A DNA stretch of 64,000 nt from Cohnella pontilimi (GTDB lineage Bacteria; Bacillota; Bacilli; Paenibacillales; Paenibacillaceae), in the NCBI RefSeq assembly GCF_005049045.1, contig NZ_SUPK01000006.1:186001-250000 (forward strand), given 5' to 3'. The notes beneath the pieces are model-generated. The model had not been told where the DNA came from. It searched no databases and saw only the letters and a list, made by a program, of their open reading frames with translations. Positions 63,229-64,000 of the stretch are shown one piece after another. Numbering within the stretch: the first letter of the stretch is position 1; each line of letters opens with the position of its first letter. A program made the position numbers and the translations under genes.

Positions 63229-64000
63229 ATGATCCGCGCGAAAGAGACGAAAACGTTCGCCAAATCTCTCATCACCCGTTTCCGTGACGACGACGTTCCT
63301 TCCTTAGGCGCGCAACTGACCTATTATCTGATCTTGTCGTTTTTCCCGTTCCTTATTTTTCTCGTCACCTTGCTCGGCTTTTTCTCGTTGTCCGGCGACA
63401 GCATCGTTCATCAATTCATCCGGCTGCTGCCGACCGACAGCGGACAAGCCGTGGAATCTGTTCTTCAGGAAGTCAATCAGCATCGCAGCGGAGCGCTTCT
63501 GTCGTTCGGGATGTTGGGCACGATATGGGCGGCTTCCAACGGCGTGAATGCGATCATTAAAGGATTGAACAAAGCGTACGATGAAGAAGAAACCCGCCCG
63601 TTTTGGAAAGTGAGGGCCATCTCTGTTGCTTCTACCCTTGTGCTCGCCGTCGTCATCTTGTCGGCGATGCTGCTGTTGATTTTCGGAAAAGTGATCGAAA
63701 AATATATCGCGCACTTTCTGTTCCTGTCCGACGCGTTCCATATGATTTGGAGCATTCTGCAGTTCGCGGTTCCGCTGGCGGCCATGTTCGGCGTATTCCT
63801 CCTGCTCTACCGGCTGACGCCGGACCGGAGGCTGAGCTGGCGCGAGGTGATTCCGGGATCCGTATTCGCCACGTTCGGCTGGATCGCCTCTTCTCTTCTG
63901 TTTTCTCTGTACGTGAACCACTTCGGAAATTACTCCAAAACGTACGGAAGTATCGGGGGCATCATCGTACTGCTCCTTTGGCTCTATTGGAGCTCGATTA
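63229..64000 (+). CDS. YihY/BrkB-family membrane protein (5' part, runs off the window)
   Basis: The first 257 codons are present and the frame is open to the window edge. Read by eye: MIRAKETKTFAKSLITRF, then hydrophobic segments at about 30-53 (YYLILSFFPFLIFLVTLLGF), 95-108, 132-156, 170-195, 205-230 and 240-257. The segment IWAASNGVNAIIKGLNKAYDEEETRPFWKVR and the later YRLTPDRRLSWREVIPGS are typical of YihY (UPF0761, formerly mis-assigned as RNase BN). Function unsettled. AGAAGGAGG precedes the ATG. Confidence 0.9.
   Translation, partial: MIRAKETKTFAKSLITRFRDDDVPSLGAQLTYYLILSFFPFLIFLVTLLGFFSLSGDSIVHQFIRLLPTDSGQAVESVLQEVNQHRSGALLSFGMLGTIWAASNGVNAIIKGLNKAYDEEETRPFWKVRAISVASTLVLAVVILSAMLLLIFGKVIEKYIAHFLFLSDAFHMIWSILQFAVPLAAMFGVFLLLYRLTPDRRLSWREVIPGSVFATFGWIASSLLFSLYVNHFGNYSKTYGSIGGIIVLLLWLYWSSI

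Noticed and set aside
63304..63921. Minus-strand open frame of 205 codons at the window end
   Set aside because: It lies opposite the YihY-family gene, which has a ribosome binding site and clear membrane segments; the minus frame is a charged, low-complexity shadow.

Overview
The window is a chromosomal core segment of a spore-forming, GC-rich member of the Bacillota, most likely Paenibacillaceae (Cohnella or a high-GC Paenibacillus). The reasons are gene order close to the Bacillus subtilis tgt-queA-ruv / pheA-obg-spo0B / mre-min-spoIVF / valS-hem / lon-clpX-tig region, many sporulation genes, Shine-Dalgarno sites of the AGGAGG type, T-box control, GTG and TTG starts, and proteins that resemble Paenibacillaceae homologues. 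Family assignments and synteny come from memory of those families; no search was run. Almost everything from 985 to 62206 lies on the minus strand. The two ends (64-909 and 62402-64000) are on the plus strand.

Layout from left to right. A PAP2-family membrane phosphatase (+). Then, on the minus strand, tRNA modification and recombination genes (ruvC, ruvA, ruvB, a DCC-family protein, a SpoIID/LytB-like protein, queA, tgt, yajC). Next come the spore genes bofC and a SafA-like coat protein with a long Met-Pro-Asn-Val repeat. An amino-acid operon follows (pheB-hom-thrC-thrB-pheA-ilvE), then obgE and spo0B, the L21 operon (rplU-prp-rpmA) with its leader, rng, and spoIVFA-spoIVFB. The shape and division cluster is mreB-mreC-mreD-minC-minD-rodA, preceded in transcription by DUF4321-maf-radC. 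After spoIIB there is a 0.75 kb intergenic region with a six-copy 52-bp tandem repeat, then valS (T-box)-folC-murC, spoVID, the tetrapyrrole operon (hemA-hemX-sirC-hemC-cobA/hemD-hemB-hemL), speD, an unrecognised 196-aa protein, lon-engB, lonB, ispG plus a PCYCGC lipoprotein, clpX, clpP, tig and a YsoA-like protein. At 61.6-62.2 kb are dispersed inverted repeats and a tRNA-Gly whose 3' end is duplicated 178 bp away. The end of the window has two small genes, a tRNA-Arg and the start of a YihY-family membrane protein.

How the genes work together. Several modules make one physiological set: rod shape and septum placement (MreBCD, RodA, MinCD, MurC), the pro-sigma-K checkpoint (BofC, SpoIVFA, SpoIVFB), phosphorelay entry (Spo0B), engulfment and coat assembly (SpoIIB, SpoIID-like, SpoVID, SafA), proteolysis and folding (Lon, LonB, ClpX, ClpP, trigger factor), and haem plus sirohaem synthesis.

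I do not see an obvious new multi-gene system: the coding content is core. The less explained items are: (1) the nested minisatellite in the SafA-like gene, (2) a four-segment leader upstream of hemA that could form alternative hairpins, (3) the attachment-site-like duplication of the tRNA-Gly 3' end, (4) the 52-bp tandem array upstream of spoIIB, and (5) the 196-aa and 50-aa proteins of unknown function.
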